Assembly: GCF_009617585.1 (NCBI RefSeq)
Contig: NZ_WIXI01000047.1
Span: forward strand, 248,001-312,000
Length of the DNA: 64,000 bases
DNA from: Endobacterium cereale
GTDB lineage: Bacteria; Pseudomonadota; Alphaproteobacteria; Rhizobiales; Rhizobiaceae
Reading direction: 5' to 3'
Under the pieces are notes generated by a model. That model made no database searches. It saw only the letters and a list, made by a program, of their open reading frames with translations, and was not told the origin of the DNA. Positions within the stretch are counted from its first letter, which is position 1. Each line of letters starts with the position of its first letter. The position numbers were made by a program, and so were the translations under genes. Shown here one piece after another: positions 52,509 through 60,029 of the stretch.

Positions 52509-52524
52509 TGTAGTCATCATTACA
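52509..52524. promoter_or_regulatory. Operator 2 of the bdcRA divergon
   Basis: TGTAGT-CATC-ATTACA, the same half-sites and spacing as operator 1, extended to ATGTA/TACAT. It lies 33 bp upstream of the bdcA-like start and 48 bp from operator 1. Confidence 0.65.
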
Positions 52525-52556
52525 TTAATTCTCAACCCTGAACACGGAGCAGTGCA

Positions 52557-53270
52557 ATGACTGATTTTAAAGGTAAGGCAGTTCTGGTGATCGGCGGCAG
52601 CCGTGGTATCGGCGCGGCGATCGTGCGGCGCTTTGCCGGTGACGGCGCCGATGTGACATTCACCTATGCCGGATCGAAGGAGGCAGCCGACACGCTTGCG
52701 TCCGAAATCGGGGCGAAGGCCGTGAAATCGGATGCGGGCAACCGCAACGACACGATCGCGACCGTCAAGGCTGCAGGCGCGCTCGACGTACTGGTGGTCA
52801 ATGCCGGCACTCTGGTCATGGGCGACCCGCTGGAGACGAATCCGGACGCAGTCGACCGGATGATCGACATCAATGTGCGCGCGCCCTATCACGCCGCGGT
52901 GGAGGCCGCCCGGCAGATGAATGACGGCGGGCGCATCATCATCATCGGCTCTGTCAACGGTGATCGCATGCCCTTTGCCGGCGGTGCGGCTTACGCGCTG
53001 ACCAAATCCGCAGTTCAAGGCATGGCACGCGGCCTCGCCCGTGATTTTGGACCGCGCAACATCACCGTCAACGTTATCCAGCCCGGCCCGATCGATACCG
53101 ACATGAACCCGGCCGATGGTCCGATGAAGGACACGATGCACGGCTTCATGGCGCTGAAGCGTCACGGCCGGCCGGAGGAAATTGCTGGTCTGGCCGCCTA
53201 TCTGGCCGGCCCGGAAGGCGGGTTCATGACCGGCGCGCTGCACACGATCGATGGCGGCATGGCTGCCTGA
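52557..53270 (+). CDS. bdcA: SDR-family protein, BdcA-like (c-di-GMP-binding biofilm dispersal mediator)
   Basis: This 237-residue short-chain dehydrogenase/reductase has the cofactor motif GGSRGIGAAIVRRF (14-27), NAG (VVNAG), the catalytic Ser in GSVNGDRMP, and YALTK (Tyr and Lys). It closely resembles E. coli BdcA across its length (FTYAGSKEAADTL, NVRAPYHAAVEAARQM, MARGLARDFGPRNITVNV, QPGPIDTDMNPADGPM). In E. coli that protein binds c-di-GMP and promotes dispersal. SDR activity is likely intact. It is controlled by the divergent TetR gene. Confidence 0.82.
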   Translation: MTDFKGKAVLVIGGSRGIGAAIVRRFAGDGADVTFTYAGSKEAADTLASEIGAKAVKSDAGNRNDTIATVKAAGALDVLVVNAGTLVMGDPLETNPDAVDRMIDINVRAPYHAAVEAARQMNDGGRIIIIGSVNGDRMPFAGGAAYALTKSAVQGMARGLARDFGPRNITVNVIQPGPIDTDMNPADGPMKDTMHGFMALKRHGRPEEIAGLAAYLAGPEGGFMTGALHTIDGGMAA

Positions 53271-53288
53271 CACGGACTGAAAACCTCT

Positions 53289-53312
53289 CGCCGCCGGACA
53301 TCTCCGGCGGCG
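53289..53312 (+). terminator. GC-rich hairpin downstream of bdcA
   Basis: CGCCGCCGGA pairs with TCCGGCGGCG around CATC, a perfect 10-bp stem, 18 bp past the bdcA stop. It is followed by GGAAAAAT rather than T, so termination may be weak or factor-assisted. Confidence 0.5.
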
Positions 53313-53383
53313 GGAAAAATACCCGAAAAATGGTTCTCACGGAAAATTTTGCCCCGAAGGGATGCAATTCCTGATCGGATCGG

Positions 53384-53640
53384 TATATTCCTCACCCATG
53401 GACACCCGATTGCGTGTGTCCGGTTCGCTGTCTCAACAGGGTTGATATGGTTCCGAACCGGACGTTCCCACTTCACGGTCGAGAGATCACCGCGCCCCGC
53501 CAAAAGCCGGGGTCGCTTCGTCACGCCATCATCGCAATCGCTGATCGTTTTTCGCCGTCCCGGTCCTTGGGCGGCGTTTTTTGTTTTCCCTTTCAACCAC
53601 AGAAGGAACGGCCACCCGCAGGGGCAGGCCTCATATCATC
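53384..53640 (+). promoter_or_regulatory. Structured 5' leader of the terC-like gene with internal terminator
   Basis: A likely -10 TATATT (53384-53389) would start RNA near 53397. The leader then has GGACAC/GTGTCC (53400-53405, 53416-53421), an overlapping longer stem CCGGTTCG/CGAACCGG (53420-53427, 53454-53461) and CCCCG/CGGGG around 53495-53512. An intrinsic terminator follows at 53553-53582, 58 bp before the start codon. The two first stems share bases, so they may be alternatives. This is the layout of a transcription-attenuating riboswitch. The known terC-associated Mn riboswitch core (yybP-ykoY) was not found by eye. Confidence 0.55.
53553..53582 (+). terminator. Intrinsic terminator inside the terC-like leader
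   Basis: CGCCGTCC (53553-53560) pairs with GGGCGGCG (53569-53576), one G-U, 8-base loop, followed by six T. Its position between the leader structure and the gene implies either attenuation of terC or the 3' end of an independent small RNA. Confidence 0.8.
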
Positions 53641-55224
53641 ATGATATTTGAATGGATGTCCGATCCGGCCGCATGGGCCGGACTCGCCACCCTGATCGTG
53701 CTCGAAATCGTTCTCGGCATCGACAACCTTGTCTTCATCGCGATCCTGGCAGACAAACTGCCGGAGCATCAGCGCGAAAAGGCACGCCTGATCGGCCTCA
53801 GCCTGGCGCTGGTCATGCGCCTTGCCCTGCTCGCTTCCGTCGCCTGGATCGTCACGCTGACGGCGCCGCTGTTTACCGTTCTCGGCATCGAGATTTCCGG
53901 CCGCGACCTCATCCTCCTGTTCGGCGGTGTATTCCTTCTGTTCAAGGGCACGATGGAACTGCACGAACGCCTCGAAGGCCATTCCGGCAACAAGGAAGGC
54001 AAGATCGAACATGCCGTTTTCTGGCAGGTTCTGGTGCAGATCGTCGTGCTCGACGCCGTGTTCTCGCTCGATAGCGTTATCACCGCCGTCGGCATGGTCC
54101 AGCATCTGTCCGTCATGATGATCGCCGTCATCGTCGCCGTAGGCGTCATGCTTTTGTGCTCGAGGCCGCTGATGGCCTTCGTGTCGAAACACCCGACCGT
54201 GGTCATCCTCTGCCTCGGTTTCCTGATGATGATCGGTTTCTCGCTGATTGTCGAAGGTCTCGGCTTCCACATCCCGAAGGCATATCTTTATGCTGCCATC
54301 GGTTTTTCCGTCCTCATCGAGGCGTTCAACCAGATTGCGCGTCGCAACCGCGAGCGGGTGCTGACTACCGGCGACCTGCGTGAACGTACCGCCAATGCCG
54401 TGCTTTCGCTGCTCGGCAGCCGCCGCAGTGAAGCTTCGCTGGGCGAGACCAATGATGTGATTGCCGAGCGTGCTTCGGAAGGCGAATTGTTTACGCCGGT
54501 CGAACACGAAATGATCGAAAGTGTGCTGACGCTGGCCGATCGCCCGGCAAAATCGGTGATGACACATCGTCTCGAGATCGACTGGCTGGATATTGAGGAC
54601 AGCGATGAGGAACTTCGCCGCAAGGTGCTGGAATCGGGGCATTCCCGTTTCCCGATCGCCCGCGGCAGCCTTGACGAGTTTTTGGGCGTCGCTCTTGCCA
54701 AGGATCTTTTGCGCGACTTCATCGAGACGGGAAAAGTCGATTTCGACCGCTCGCTGCGCCAGCCGCTGGTCGTGCATGAAAGCGTCAATGCGCTGCGCCT
54801 GCTCGAACAGCTGCGTCAGTCGCCGCTGCAGGTGGCAATCGTGCTCGATGAATATGGCTCTGTCGAAGGCATGGTCACCGCAACTGACCTGCTGGAAGCC
54901 ATCGCCGGCGATTTCGCCGATGACGACGAAGAGCAGTTGACTGTAGAGCGCGGCGAAGACGGCTCGCTTCTGGTCGATGGCTGGATCGATATCCGCCACG
55001 TCTCGAAACTGCTGGACATCGACCTCGTCGACGATGCCGACCGTTATTCGACGCTGGCCGGCCTGATGCTCTGGCGCCTCGGCCACATGCCCCAGCAGGG
55101 CGAAACGGTGTCCTTCGGCGACCTCACCTACGAGGTCGTGGCGCTCGACGGTCGCAACATCGACAAGGTGCGTATCCGCACAACGGCATCAATGGCGTCC
55201 GAGCCGGTCGAGATGCGCGCGTAA
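53641..55224 (+). CDS. TerC-family membrane protein with CBS pair and CorC/HlyC domain
   Basis: This 527-residue protein combines a seven-TM TerC domain (residues ~1-235; acidic motifs LEIVLGIDNLVFIAIL and LDAVFSLDSVITAVG typical of the ion site), a CBS pair (~305-425; VMTHRLEIDWLDIED, LDEYGSVEGMVTATDLLEAI) and a C-terminal CorC_HlyC domain (~435-515). TerC proteins are linked to Mn efflux and metalation of exported enzymes. CBS and CorC parts suggest regulation by a nucleotide or metal. The start is ATG 53641; the in-frame start at 53581 would lie on the terminator. Confidence 0.9.
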   Translation: MIFEWMSDPAAWAGLATLIVLEIVLGIDNLVFIAILADKLPEHQREKARLIGLSLALVMRLALLASVAWIVTLTAPLFTVLGIEISGRDLILLFGGVFLLFKGTMELHERLEGHSGNKEGKIEHAVFWQVLVQIVVLDAVFSLDSVITAVGMVQHLSVMMIAVIVAVGVMLLCSRPLMAFVSKHPTVVILCLGFLMMIGFSLIVEGLGFHIPKAYLYAAIGFSVLIEAFNQIARRNRERVLTTGDLRERTANAVLSLLGSRRSEASLGETNDVIAERASEGELFTPVEHEMIESVLTLADRPAKSVMTHRLEIDWLDIEDSDEELRRKVLESGHSRFPIARGSLDEFLGVALAKDLLRDFIETGKVDFDRSLRQPLVVHESVNALRLLEQLRQSPLQVAIVLDEYGSVEGMVTATDLLEAIAGDFADDDEEQLTVERGEDGSLLVDGWIDIRHVSKLLDIDLVDDADRYSTLAGLMLWRLGHMPQQGETVSFGDLTYEVVALDGRNIDKVRIRTTASMASEPVEMRA

Positions 55225-55231
55225 AACCTTA

Positions 55232-55639
55232 TCAAGCTCGTCGGCGAAAGCTTTCATCGCCGACGAGCGCCCTGCCCTTCAGCATGTTTTCAACGGTGGA
55301 AAGCATTTTGGCAGCCGTGCAAGGCTTCGGCAGGCAGTGGGCAGTCGGCGGAATATCCGTCAGCTCTTCACCGCAACGAGCAGACGAAACGATGACGCCG
55401 ATATGCGGCGCGCATTCGCTGATCATTTTTGCCAGATCGATACCGCTCAACGCACCTGGCATGTCGACATCAGTGACGACAAGATCGATATCCTCGTTCA
55501 ACCCAAGTTGTCCGATGGCCTCCAGCACGCTGGCGGCCTCCAGCACATCATAACCTGCATCTTCGAGAGCGTCGGCCACCGCAAATCGGATGAGCGCTTC
55601 GTCCTCGACCACCAATACCGTGTGACGGATCGTGTTCAT
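55232..55639 (-). CDS. Single-domain response regulator
   Basis: This 135-residue CheY-like receiver has VLVVEDEALIRFAVADALEDAGY at the start (acidic pocket), the phosphorylation site in DLVVTDVDMPG, VIVSSARCG for the switch Thr/Ser, and LPKPC with the conserved Lys. There is no output domain. It lies alone and converges on terC, so its kinase is not known from context. The start is ATG 55639 (MNTIRHTVLV). Confidence 0.9.
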   Translation of the reverse strand: MNTIRHTVLVVEDEALIRFAVADALEDAGYDVLEAASVLEAIGQLGLNEDIDLVVTDVDMPGALSGIDLAKMISECAPHIGVIVSSARCGEELTDIPPTAHCLPKPCTAAKMLSTVENMLKGRALVGDESFRRRA

Positions 55640-55994
55640 GTCCGGTCTCCCCTTGTTGAAGGTGACTAATGAACGCACAAGGATGGGAAATGATTGCGGC
55701 ACAGCCTGTGCCATTTTGAAACATGGTTAACAGAGGACTAACGGCAAGGTTAGCGCTCTGGAAACCTTGTTAGCCCACAGGGCTCGGCTTTTCCGCGATG
55801 GAAAGCAGACTGCCTTGCCCGATGCCGTCTGCGATTATCAGGATGAGTGGTTCGAGACCGTCGCCAGATGCTTCACTCGTAGCGGGGCCAAATGCGGCAG
55901 ATGACGCAATCGTCTGTAAAAAAGCCGCGAAAGCATGTTGACGCTGGGCCTTCGAACCATCAACTAGGGGCAAACCTCCGAGCATAGGTCGAAA
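55640..55994. other. 355-bp divergent intergenic region
   Basis: This lies between the response regulator (-) and pgsA (+) and should hold both promoters. A stem CAAGGTT/AACCTTG (55745-55751, 55763-55769) is the only visible structure. A 71-codon minus-strand ORF at 55770-55985 looks spurious. Confidence 0.5.
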
Positions 55995-56579
55995 ATGGCA
56001 TCGCGCGCATACAGCATCCCCAATCTCCTGACCTATGCGCGCATCATTGCCGTGCCGCTGATCGTTCTCTGTTTCTTCGTCGAGGGTAAACTCGAAAGTT
56101 CGGATTTCGCCCGCTGGGCCGGTTTCTGGATTTTTGTCGTCGCCTCGATCACCGATTATCTCGACGGTTATCTCGCCCGCATCTGGAACCAGACGTCCAA
56201 TATCGGCCGCATGCTCGATCCGATCGCCGATAAGCTGCTGGTCGCTGCCGTGCTTCTACTTCTGGCTGCCGATCAGACGATTGCCGGCTGGTCGCTGTGG
56301 GCAGCGATCACCATCCTGTGCCGCGAGATCCTTGTTTCCGGCCTGCGCGAATATCTGGCAGCGCTGAAAGTGGCCGTGCCGGTGACGCAGATCGCCAAGT
56401 GGAAAACTACGATCCAGATGGTATCGATCGCCTTCCTTCTCGCCGGTCCTGCCGGCGAAGCGTACCTGCCCTACACGACCGAAATCGGTCTCACACTTCT
56501 CTGGGTGGCGGCAATCCTGACCTTCTACACCGGCTATGACTATTTTCGCGCCGGTCTCAAACATATCGTGGAAGAGTGA
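55995..56579 (+). CDS. pgsA: CDP-diacylglycerol--glycerol-3-phosphate 3-phosphatidyltransferase
   Basis: This 194-residue integral membrane enzyme makes phosphatidylglycerophosphate, the committed step to phosphatidylglycerol. The CDP-alcohol phosphotransferase motif D-G-x2-A-R-x8-G-x3-D-x3-D is complete (DG 57-58, AR 61-62, Gly71, Asp75, Asp79). It is followed directly by moaD with a one-base overlap. Confidence 0.95.
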   Translation: MASRAYSIPNLLTYARIIAVPLIVLCFFVEGKLESSDFARWAGFWIFVVASITDYLDGYLARIWNQTSNIGRMLDPIADKLLVAAVLLLLAADQTIAGWSLWAAITILCREILVSGLREYLAALKVAVPVTQIAKWKTTIQMVSIAFLLAGPAGEAYLPYTTEIGLTLLWVAAILTFYTGYDYFRAGLKHIVEE

Positions 56580-56833
56580 TGGTCAAGCTCGTCTATTTCG
56601 CCTGGGTGCGCGAGCGCATTGACAAGCCGGAAGAAGAGCTTGAGCTGCCGGCGCATGTGGTGACGGCCGGCGATCTTCTCGCCTATCTGAAAACGTTGGG
56701 TGACGGTTACGCGGCGGCGCTGGAATATCCGGATGTGATCCGCGTTGCCATCAACCAGGAACATGTCGAGCATGACGAGCCGATTGCCGACGCGCGGGAA
56801 ATCGGCATCTTTCCACCGATGACGGGTGGGTGA
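56579..56833 (+). CDS. moaD: Molybdopterin synthase sulfur carrier subunit
   Basis: This 84-residue beta-grasp protein carries the thiocarboxylate sulfur for molybdopterin synthesis. The essential C-terminal Gly-Gly is present (FPPMTGG). The start is ATG 56579 overlapping the pgsA stop; a GTG three bases earlier is possible. The partner moaE follows after 121 bp containing a palindromic repeat. Confidence 0.93.
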   Translation: MVKLVYFAWVRERIDKPEEELELPAHVVTAGDLLAYLKTLGDGYAAALEYPDVIRVAINQEHVEHDEPIADAREIGIFPPMTGG

Positions 56834-56840
56834 GGCGCGG

Positions 56841-56912
56841 TCCGGCAAAGCCGGAGAAATCGATCCAGTGAATCGATTTCAGCGCCGAACGCCCTGAGCC
56901 AAAGCGAAGGGC
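56841..56912. repeat. Composite palindromic element between moaD and moaE
   Basis: Three inverted repeats lie in tandem: TCCGGC-AAA-GCCGGA (56841-56855), GAAATCGAT-N7-ATCGATTTC (56856-56880) and GCCCT-N12-AGGGC (56891-56912). The block looks like a rhizobial intergenic repeat (REP/RIME class) inserted in an otherwise compact operon. Confidence 0.65.
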
Positions 56913-56954
56913 CGGGATACGGTGCGGCATACCCGACCCAAGGCCACGGAGACG

Positions 56955-57422
56955 ATGATGACATCCCCTACCCCAACCATCCGTGTCCAATCCCACGACT
57001 TCGACCTGCAATCCGAAATCGACGCCCTGACGTCGGGCCGCACGGACATCGGCGCGGTCGTCTCCTTCGTCGGCCTCTGCCGTGGAGAACAGAACACACT
57101 CTCGGCGCTGGAACTGGAACATTATCCCGGTATGGCCGAGGCCGAGATGCTCCGCATCGCCGCGCTTGCCATCGAACGTTTTAACCTGATGGGCCTGACC
57201 GCCGTGCATCGTTACGGCAAGATCGCACCGGGCGAAAACATCGTGCTGGTCATCGCCGCATCGCCACATCGCCAGGCCGCGTTCGACGGCGCCAATTTTG
57301 TCATGGATTTTCTGAAGACGTCCGCGCCGTTCTGGAAAAAGGAACATGGCAAGGATGGCAAGGCACGCGACTGGGTGGCGGCAAAGGACGCCGATGACAG
57401 CGCACGGGACAAGTGGGCGTAA
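56955..57422 (+). CDS. moaE: Molybdopterin synthase catalytic subunit
   Basis: This 155-residue subunit converts precursor Z (cPMP) to molybdopterin with MoaD. Markers are GAVVSFVGLCRG, LELEHYPGMAE, the RYGKIAPGENIVLV strand, SPHRQAAFDGANFVMDFLK and the catalytic-lysine region PFWKKE. The start is ATG 56955 with GGAG upstream. The gene converges on the permease gene with a 3-bp gap. Confidence 0.95.
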   Translation: MMTSPTPTIRVQSHDFDLQSEIDALTSGRTDIGAVVSFVGLCRGEQNTLSALELEHYPGMAEAEMLRIAALAIERFNLMGLTAVHRYGKIAPGENIVLVIAASPHRQAAFDGANFVMDFLKTSAPFWKKEHGKDGKARDWVAAKDADDSARDKWA

Positions 57423-57425
57423 GCT

Positions 57426-58322
57426 TCAGGGCACCACTCTTTCCTTCCGGCTGAAGACCAGAACCACGACCAGAGCCGAAACCACCACAAGATCACGCCA
57501 CAGGATCGGCCCGTAACCGCTCCACAGCGTTTCCGCCAGACCGATCAGCGCCGCACCGCAGGCCGCGCGCAACGGATGCGCATGTCCGCCGGCCGCCGCG
57601 ATCAACACCACCTTCAACCCGAACAGCAGGCCCGCGCCAAAATCCATCGTGCCGTAATAGGCGGTGGACAGGATGCCACCGGCACAGGCGTAGAAAGCCG
57701 CCGCCACATAAGCAAGAACGAAGGCACGACCGGCATCGACACCCAATAATTCGGCCGCATGTGCATCATCCGACACCGCCCGCCAGATACGGCCGGCGCG
57801 GTGTTTCACCAGCACCAAATGACCGAGCGCGATCAGCAGCAGCAGGATGGCGGCATTGATCAGCTGGATCAGCGTCAATGTTATCGTCGCCGTTGCGCCG
57901 AGAGGCAATGACAGCGGTTGATTGAGAAACGGCGACAGCCACAGTTCGCGACTGCCGGCGACAAGGCGTGCCGCCTCCATCAAGACCAGCACGATACCGA
58001 GCGAAGCGACGATCAGCGCATTCGGGGCGATGTGCTTGAGCGGCAGCTGCACATGCCGGCCGACCAACGCCGCGATAGCCAGCCCGCCCACCAGCGCCAG
58101 AAAGGCGCCAAGCGAAAGCGCAGCGGGCAGAACCAGCCAGAGACGGTTCCAGCCAAAATGCGTGCCGAGCAGAAGGAGATGGCCGGAAAAAGCGAAGAGC
58201 GCACCATAGGTCAGATCGGCACGGTGGGTAACAGCAAAAGCGATCGCATAACCGAAGGCCAGCGCCGCATAAAGCGAGGCTAGCGGCACGGCATTGGCAA
58301 TCTGCTGCAACAGGTAGACCAT
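57426..58322 (-). CDS. LivH-type branched-chain amino acid ABC permease (orphan)
   Basis: This 298-residue inner-membrane permease of the BPD_transp_2 class has about eight hydrophobic segments and the family motifs GLQ-like start LASLYAALAFGYAIAF, APNALIVASLGIVLVLMEA and the EAA-like DDAHAAELLGVDAGRAFVLAY. No LivM, LivG/F or LivK partner is adjacent, so it either works with a system elsewhere or is a relic. It is divergent from a CGNR regulator over a shared palindrome. The start ATG 58322 has GGAGGAG upstream. Confidence 0.85.
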   Translation of the reverse strand: MVYLLQQIANAVPLASLYAALAFGYAIAFAVTHRADLTYGALFAFSGHLLLLGTHFGWNRLWLVLPAALSLGAFLALVGGLAIAALVGRHVQLPLKHIAPNALIVASLGIVLVLMEAARLVAGSRELWLSPFLNQPLSLPLGATATITLTLIQLINAAILLLLIALGHLVLVKHRAGRIWRAVSDDAHAAELLGVDAGRAFVLAYVAAAFYACAGGILSTAYYGTMDFGAGLLFGLKVVLIAAAGGHAHPLRAACGAALIGLAETLWSGYGPILWRDLVVVSALVVVLVFSRKERVVP

Positions 58323-58338
58323 GGCTCCTCCTGTCCAT

Positions 58339-58376
58339 CAGTATAACTGGTAAAACCGCTTTTACCAGTTATACTG
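58339..58376. promoter_or_regulatory. 17-bp-arm palindrome covering divergent promoters
   Basis: CAGTATAACTGGTAAAA (58339-58355) and TTTTACCAGTTATACTG (58360-58376) are perfect complements around CCGC. Each arm contains TTATACT reading outward, a good -10 box for the gene on that side. The CGNR start codon is only 6 bp beyond the right arm, with no room for a ribosome-binding site. It is probably the operator of the CGNR protein. Confidence 0.8.
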
Positions 58377-58381
58377 CCGAT

Positions 58382-58927
58382 ATGGACTTTACATGGACAC
58401 AACACCGTTTTGCCGGCGGGGCGCTGGCGCTCGACGTCGCCAACAGCGTCATCCTGCGCTTCGACCCGGAACGCAGCGTCGATCGCTTTGCCGATCCCGC
58501 CCAGCTCGCGGCATTTCCGGCGGCGGCGCATGCGTTTTCCGCTGAGTGCGCCATGTTCGGAGCGCTGGAGCCGGTAGAGAAGGATGGCCAAGCGCCATTC
58601 TTGCGACTGCGCGAGGTCATCGACTCATATTTTCGCGCCAAGACAGAAGGCCGGCAGACGGATGCAATGCTGGCTGATCTTCTCGAAAACATAGCCGGCA
58701 CATTGCGCGGCCCCAAACCGAAATCCCTCGAGGCCGCAACCGCCCATTCGGCCCTTCGCCTTCTCGACACCACGACCATCGATCGGCTGAAAATCTGTGG
58801 CCATTGCGGCTGGCTGTTCATCGACCGCAGCAAGAACCGCAGCCGCATGTGGTGCGACATGGCGGTCTGCGGCAACCGCACCAAGGCAAAACGTTTTTAC
58901 GAGCGCCACAGGCCGGGAGACCTCTGA
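58382..58927 (+). CDS. CGNR zinc-finger / ABATE-domain transcriptional regulator
   Basis: This 181-residue protein has an N-terminal ABATE domain (RFAGGALALDVANSV, residues ~9-125) and a C-terminal CGNR zinc finger with Cys139, Cys142, Cys158 and Cys163 (CGHC, CDMAVCGNRTKAKRFYERHR). Such proteins are predicted stress-related DNA-binding regulators. It very likely binds the palindrome at its own promoter and controls the divergent permease. No Shine-Dalgarno precedes its ATG. It overlaps the next gene by one base (TGATG). Confidence 0.88.
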   Translation: MDFTWTQHRFAGGALALDVANSVILRFDPERSVDRFADPAQLAAFPAAAHAFSAECAMFGALEPVEKDGQAPFLRLREVIDSYFRAKTEGRQTDAMLADLLENIAGTLRGPKPKSLEAATAHSALRLLDTTTIDRLKICGHCGWLFIDRSKNRSRMWCDMAVCGNRTKAKRFYERHRPGDL

Positions 58928-59445
58928 TGCGTCATACCTTCTCGTTCATGCGGTTCTGCGCGTTCATCTTGGCTTTTGCCGCGATCGGCGGATGCCAGCG
59001 GGAGACCGACGAAAAGCTGGTCGAACTGTCCGGGCGGATCTTTGTGTTCAACTACCGGGTTGCGACCGCGAGTTACCTTGTCACGTTGCGCAAGACGGGA
59101 CGTATCCCCGAGGGCAGCATTGCCGAAGCCGTCTTCGAAAACCCGCACGGCGGCGATGCGCTGGCAATACGGGAAAAAATCTTTTCGATCGATGACAGGA
59201 TCACCCTCGAAAGCCAGCATCTGCATTGCGTTATGAAAGACCACGCCTATGCGGTGACGATCCGCATTCTCGACGGTTCGGGAAAACTGCTGCAGCAGAT
59301 CGACACCAGCATCACCTCCGATCTCGACCAGACGGTGCTGCCGTCGAAACCCTTGGTGATCGGCCCCGGTTACGCCCCCAACCCGGAGGTTTTCAAGGCT
59401 GACGGAACTGCCGATTTGCGCAACGCCGACGATTGCTCGAAATGA
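58927..59445 (+). CDS. Predicted lipoprotein of unknown function
   Basis: This 172-residue protein has a lipoprotein signal with lipobox IGGC (Cys23) after FCAFILAFAA. The mature part is mixed alpha/beta with no recognised family. Notable segments are GRIFVFNYRVATASYLVTLRK and a C-terminal Cys (NADDC). The start ATG 58927 overlaps the CGNR stop, so it is co-expressed with that regulator. A terminator follows immediately. Confidence 0.7.
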   Translation: MRHTFSFMRFCAFILAFAAIGGCQRETDEKLVELSGRIFVFNYRVATASYLVTLRKTGRIPEGSIAEAVFENPHGGDALAIREKIFSIDDRITLESQHLHCVMKDHAYAVTIRILDGSGKLLQQIDTSITSDLDQTVLPSKPLVIGPGYAPNPEVFKADGTADLRNADDCSK

Positions 59446-59473
59446 AAAAGCCGGCGCTCACGCACCGGCTTTT
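59446..59473. terminator. Bidirectional terminator between the lipoprotein gene and ndk
   Basis: AAAAGCCGG (59446-59454) pairs with CCGGCTTTT (59465-59473). The A and T ends supply a T-run in both directions. It overlaps the lipoprotein stop region and lies 30 bp after the ndk stop. Confidence 0.85.
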
Positions 59474-59503
59474 CCGTTTAGTTCAAAACCTGAAATCCGG
59501 CAA

Positions 59504-59926
59504 TCAGCCGACGATTTCGGTTTCTGCGAACCAGTAGGCGATTTCCTGGGCGGCGGTTTCCGGAGCGTCCGAACCGTGAACCGAGTTTTCGCCGATCGAC
59601 AGGGCGAACTGCTTGCGGATCGTGCCTTCGTCGGCGTTGGCCGGGTTGGTTGCGCCCATGATTTCGCGGTTCTTCAGGATGGCGCCTTCGCCTTCCAGAA
59701 CCTGAACGATGGTCGGGCCAGACGTCATGCCTTCAACCAGTTCGCCGAAGAACGGGCGTTCCTTGTGAACGGCGTAAAAGCCTTCGGCTTCGCGGGTCGA
59801 CATCCATACGCGCTTGGAGGCGATGATGCGCAGGCCGTTGTCTTCGAATACCTTGGTGATGGCGCCGGTCAGGTTGCGCTTGGTTGCGTCCGGCTTGATC
59901 ATCGAGAAGGTGCGTTCAATCGCCAT
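59504..59926 (-). CDS. ndk: Nucleoside diphosphate kinase
   Basis: This 140-residue enzyme balances nucleoside triphosphates by ping-pong phosphotransfer. It has the MIKPDATKRN start region and the catalytic histidine in ENSVHGSDAPETA. Length is exactly that of alphaproteobacterial Ndk. Confidence 0.97.
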   Translation of the reverse strand: MAIERTFSMIKPDATKRNLTGAITKVFEDNGLRIIASKRVWMSTREAEGFYAVHKERPFFGELVEGMTSGPTIVQVLEGEGAILKNREIMGATNPANADEGTIRKQFALSIGENSVHGSDAPETAAQEIAYWFAETEIVG

Positions 59927-60029
59927 GTCTCTGGTCCTTGTGTGTTGCGGAAAAGTGGGCGGTGTTTACCCGCCCCAAGCGCCGGAAACAAGGGGGTTCG
60001 CGTCATTGTTCATCCGGTGGGCGCCAAAT

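Noticed and set aside
53384..53552. Calling the terC leader a yybP-ykoY Mn riboswitch
   Set aside because: The gene context fits, but the conserved GGGGAGUA and CAUACUC core elements are not visible, so only an unnamed structured leader is reported.
55770..55985. 71-codon minus-strand ORF upstream of pgsA
   Set aside because: No convincing ribosome-binding site, and it occupies the expected pgsA promoter region.
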